From Betaproteobacteria bacterium (GTDB lineage Bacteria > Pseudomonadota > Gammaproteobacteria > Burkholderiales > Burkholderiaceae): a stretch of 8,312 bases of DNA. Location: assembly GCA_018969885.1 (NCBI GenBank), contig JAGWXN010000146.1, positions 1 to 8,312 on the forward strand, read 5' to 3'. The notes under the pieces were generated by a model. It saw nothing but the letters and a program-made list of their open reading frames with translations, did not search any database and was not told the origin of the DNA. Below, piece after piece: positions 6,071 to 8,312 of the stretch; within the stretch, counting starts at the first letter, position 1, and each line of letters starts with the position of its first letter. The translations under genes were made by a program, and so were the position numbers.

Positions 6071-6726
6071 TTGGATGCTCCCGCCATGGCCTGCGTGAGC
6101 CAGGCTTCGGTGGCCGGACGCCAGGGGGCAAGGCCTGCTGCGACGGCGGGATGATCGGCGCTACGCGAAAGCCAGCCGGTGATCGATGCCGGCATGATGA
6201 GCGGTTGGCCGAGCGCCTCCAGAAGGCGTGCAGCGAGCCTCAGCGTGACGGCAAAGCCGCAGTCGGCGGTGCTGAATGCCACGCCTGCCATCCAGTGCGG
6301 GTCGCCTGATCGCAGTTGCTGGAGTTGTCGCAGGCGCTCTTCGATGCCGGCAGCCAGCGTGGGCAGCGATTCGCGTCGGGCCGGATCGCGAATCAGCGGA
6401 AACAGGGCGCGCACGGCAGGCTCCACCGCCAGATCATGCACGCGGGCCAGCATGCGGATGCGCGCGCGGGTGGCAGCGTTACCGGGCAGGAGCGCTGGCC
6501 CTTCGAAAGCTTCATCAAGGTATTCGATGATCGCTTCGGATTCGGCTAACAGGAAACCATCATGATCGATGGCCGGGATGGTGCCGGTCGGGATGATGGC
6601 CCGCCAGGCATCGGATCGATAACCGCCTGGAGGCGGCCTTTCGTCAAACGCAACGCCCTTGGCATGAAGTGCAATCCGCACCTTGGTGCTGAAAGTGGAA
6701 ACCGGTAGCCCGTAGAGAATCAGCAT
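6067..6726 (-). CDS. Glutathione S-transferase family protein (proximal GST)
   Basis: A 219-residue GST clearly different in sequence from the distal one. The thioredoxin-like domain starts MLILYGLPVSTFSTKVRIAL, with S10 or S13 as the likely thiol-activating serine. GTIPAI supplies cis-Pro51, and E62-S63 (AESEAIIEYL) is the gamma-glutamyl-binding pair. The helical C-terminal domain runs from about residue 85 and has F-S-T-A-D as its N-capping motif. The spacing suits zeta/tau/beta-like bacterial GSTs; the reaction could be isomerisation, dehalogenation or conjugation. ATG at 6726 follows the creatininase stop after a single base (TGACATG) and has GGAG 7 nt upstream (6734-6737). The upstream frame extension to 6768 lies inside the creatininase-like gene and is not used. 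Its 3' end overlaps the HD-domain gene as ATGA. Confidence 0.92.
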   Translation of the reverse strand: MLILYGLPVSTFSTKVRIALHAKGVAFDERPPPGGYRSDAWRAIIPTGTIPAIDHDGFLLAESEAIIEYLDEAFEGPALLPGNAATRARIRMLARVHDLAVEPAVRALFPLIRDPARRESLPTLAAGIEERLRQLQQLRSGDPHWMAGVAFSTADCGFAVTLRLAARLLEALGQPLIMPASITGWLSRSADHPAVAAGLAPWRPATEAWLTQAMAGASK

Positions 6727-6727
6727 G

Positions 6728-7516
6728 TCAGTGCTCCGCTTCAAACGCAGCCACGTCCTGCACGGCATCGCCCACTGCCGCCGCGATCAGCGTCTCGCCC
6801 TGCTCGCGAGTGGCAAGCAGCGAATGCGACCCGACCCGGCCATCGGGGAAGGCCTCGCGATGGGCCTTACGGTCGAAATGATTATCGCCGCCGTGGTCGC
6901 GCAGGAACGCAGCAGTGAGTGCGGGGGGGGCCTCGAGCGCGTGCTCCGCTCCTTCGCTGCGCGCGCGCTCGCCAGCCTCTGGCTCAGCCGCCATTGCGAT
7001 GGCAACTTCACTGGGTGTGGCGTGCAGCCCTTCGTGTGCGCCGTACCACTCGCGCCTCAGCAGGTCGACCTGCGGGTACTCCCACCAGCTGCGCAGACGG
7101 CAGCGGGCCATCCGGGCGCCCTGCATCCTCGCGCGTTCGAGATAAAAATCCTGAAACGCCGCGCGTGCCACCCCGATATTGGCGCCATGACCGTTCAGGC
7201 AATAGATCCGCTCAAACCCTTGGTCGGCGAGCGCATGCAGGATGTCCAGAATCAGTGCGAGGAGCGTGCTGGCCCGCACCGCGATGGTTCCCGGAAAACC
7301 CAGGTTGAACTGTGCGACGGTGTGCGCAAGCGTTGGCGCGACCAGCACGCCGGTACGCTCACCCAGTCGGTCCGCTATCGTCTGCGCGCACAGTGAGTCG
7401 GTGCCAAGCAGCCCGACGGGTCCATGCTGTTCGGTGGACCCCAGCGGCAACACGATGGTGCGCGATCGCTCGAGGTATTGCGCCACCTGCGCCGAGGTGC
7501 TGAGGGCGAGTTGCAT
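6728..7516 (-). CDS. Creatininase-family amidohydrolase
   Basis: A 262-residue protein of the creatininase family, close to the usual 240-270. The N-terminal metal motif LPLGSTEQHGP gives E29 and H31, with D40 nine residues on, exactly the spacing of creatininase E34, H36 and D45. NGHGAN supplies H110 and the later HATPSE motif supplies H165 and E170. The C-terminal FPDGRVGS block is also typical. Relatives open cyclic amides (creatinine), hydrolyse formamides in riboflavin/F420 biosynthesis (ArfB) or cleave peptides (MftE). Creatininase Glu122 is Ala112 here, and its HAGExE loop is HATPSE, so this is not a true creatininase. ATG at 7516 has GAGG 8 nt upstream (7525-7528). It lies 24 bp after the permease and 1 bp before the GST. 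Inference: it hydrolyses an amide or lactam brought in by the transporter. An 8-base C run falls inside the gene without breaking the frame. Confidence 0.92.
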   Translation of the reverse strand: MQLALSTSAQVAQYLERSRTIVLPLGSTEQHGPVGLLGTDSLCAQTIADRLGERTGVLVAPTLAHTVAQFNLGFPGTIAVRASTLLALILDILHALADQGFERIYCLNGHGANIGVARAAFQDFYLERARMQGARMARCRLRSWWEYPQVDLLRREWYGAHEGLHATPSEVAIAMAAEPEAGERARSEGAEHALEAPPALTAAFLRDHGGDNHFDRKAHREAFPDGRVGSHSLLATREQGETLIAAAVGDAVQDVAAFEAEH

Positions 7517-7540
7517 GGTGATGGCCTCGTCCGACTCGCC

Positions 7541-8305
7541 CTAACGCTGATGACGCGACATCCGGCGCTCGAGCGCGCGCACGCCCCAGGAAGTGAGCAG
7601 GATGAGTACCAGATACTCAAGCACCAGCATCGTGTAGATCTCGAGCGGGCGATATTCGGTCACATTGAGTTCGTTGGCGCGGCGAGTCAGTTCCTGAAGA
7701 CCGATCACCGAGACCAGTGAACTCATCTTAAGCACATACACAAACTGGTTGCCAAGGGCCGGAAGAATGGTGCGGATGGCTTGCGGGAAGATCACCAGGC
7801 GGAACGTGTGCCAGCCGGATAGCCCCAGAGAGCGCGCTGCTTCGGTTTGACCGCGCGCGACGGACTGTATGCCTGCCCGGAAAACCTCAGCCTCGAAGGC
7901 AGAATCAGAGAGCGCGAGTGACAGGACGCCAGCCGTGAAGGCGCCGAACTGCAGCCCGGTGATGACCGGCAGACCGTAGTACACCCAGAGGAGCAGCACC
8001 AAAAGCGGAATGGCACGCAAACACTCCACGTACACCCGGGAGGCGCCGCGCAGTAGCCGCGAGGACGACATCCCGGCGAGCGCCATGGCAACACCGATCA
8101 GCACCGACAGGATAATGGCGCTGACCGCGAGCGAGATCGTGAGCCCCAACCCTGCCGCCATGAACTGGATGTTGCCCAGTCCTTTGGCGGAGAGCGGGTT
8201 GAAGATATACCAGCCCCAGGTGTAGCCCCCGGAACTGGATGCGCAGCCCGCCAGCAGAAGTGGCAGGGCTGCGCAAAGGACGAGAATTACTGCCCGCCGA
8301 GCCAC
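7541..8305 (-). CDS. Polar amino acid ABC transporter permease (His/Glu/Gln/Arg/opine type)
   Basis: About 254 residues of an inner-membrane permease. Hydrophobic segments lie near 50-76, 92-115, 120-135, 180-205 and 224-244. The cytoplasmic EAA loop starts at E155-A-A and runs through G161 to L181-P182, the coupling site for the ATPase subunit. The HisM/GlnP-type signatures E94-C-L-R-A-I-P and KMSSLVSVIG are clear. The N-terminus looks like a lipoprotein signal: A-R-R, a hydrophobic run, then L18-A-G-C21, followed by YTWGWY. This is odd for a permease. The start is uncertain: GTG at 8305 is used, only 7 bases from the window edge, and the frame is open to the edge, so the true start may lie outside. 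The binding protein, ATPase and second permease would lie beyond the window. It is the most upstream visible gene of the minus-strand block. Substrate probably a polar amino acid or related small amine. Confidence 0.9.
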   Translation of the reverse strand: MARRAVILVLCAALPLLLAGCASSSGGYTWGWYIFNPLSAKGLGNIQFMAAGLGLTISLAVSAIILSVLIGVAMALAGMSSSRLLRGASRVYVECLRAIPLLVLLLWVYYGLPVITGLQFGAFTAGVLSLALSDSAFEAEVFRAGIQSVARGQTEAARSLGLSGWHTFRLVIFPQAIRTILPALGNQFVYVLKMSSLVSVIGLQELTRRANELNVTEYRPLEIYTMLVLEYLVLILLTSWGVRALERRMSRHQR

Positions 8306-8312
8306 TTGGCTT

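Noticed and set aside
6725..7396. 223-codon plus-strand open frame opposite the creatininase-like gene
   Set aside because: No motif is seen, and the minus strand carries the conserved LPLGSTEQHG and NGHGAN blocks.
1..8312. CRISPR array, tRNA, rRNA, insertion sequence or attachment site
   Set aside because: No regularly spaced repeats, cloverleaf-like segments, transposase frames or terminal inverted repeats were seen on either strand by eye.

Overview
The window is GC-rich (coding strands rich in G/C-ending codons), densely packed bacterial chromosome. The family mix (divergent NAD+-dependent DNA ligase without a zipA neighbour, polar amino acid ABC permease, several glutathione S-transferases, SMP-30-type lactonase, class II aldolase-like protein) suggests a Gram-negative proteobacterium, probably a betaproteobacterium of the Burkholderiales. 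That placement is inference from gene content and base composition, not a match to a known genome.

Layout. (1) Positions 1-131, plus strand: the C-terminal tail of an SMP-30/gluconolactonase-like protein, ending 4 bp from a convergent class II aldolase/adducin-family gene (915-136, minus). An 18-bp perfect palindrome lies in the last codons of the aldolase-like gene. (2) A short divergent intergenic region (916-997) separates that gene from a NAD+-dependent DNA ligase gene (998-2995, plus). The ligase has all the usual domains but several changed residues in otherwise strongly conserved motifs. (3) A 48-bp convergent gap holding a long imperfect hairpin separates the ligase from the minus-strand block. 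(4) From 8305 down to 3044 there are seven minus-strand genes in probable operon order: amino acid ABC permease, creatininase-family amidohydrolase, glutathione S-transferase (GST), HD-domain oxygenase-like protein related to PhnZ/TmpB, AhpD-like (carboxymuconolactone decarboxylase fold) protein, isopenicillin-N-synthase-like 2-oxoglutarate/Fe(II) oxygenase, and a second GST. Junctions include two 4-bp ATGA overlaps, a 1-bp gap and a 24-bp gap; the two larger gaps are 95 and 77 bp.

How the genes may work together. The minus-strand block looks like an uptake-and-catabolism cassette for a small nitrogenous, amino-acid-like compound. The permease would import it and the creatininase-like enzyme would open an amide or cyclic amide. 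The 2OG/Fe(II) oxygenase and the HD-domain oxygenase form a pair whose logic recalls PhnY-PhnZ and TmpA-TmpB: one Fe/2OG enzyme hydroxylates a carbon and a diiron HD enzyme then cleaves the adjacent bond. The AhpD-like protein and the two GSTs could handle peroxide, thiol or electrophilic by-products. The substrate cannot be read from the sequence and nothing visible is specific to phosphonates. This operon is the most interesting part of the window. The other points worth attention are the divergent ligase, a lipoprotein-type signal on the permease and a CxxS variant in the AhpD-like active site.
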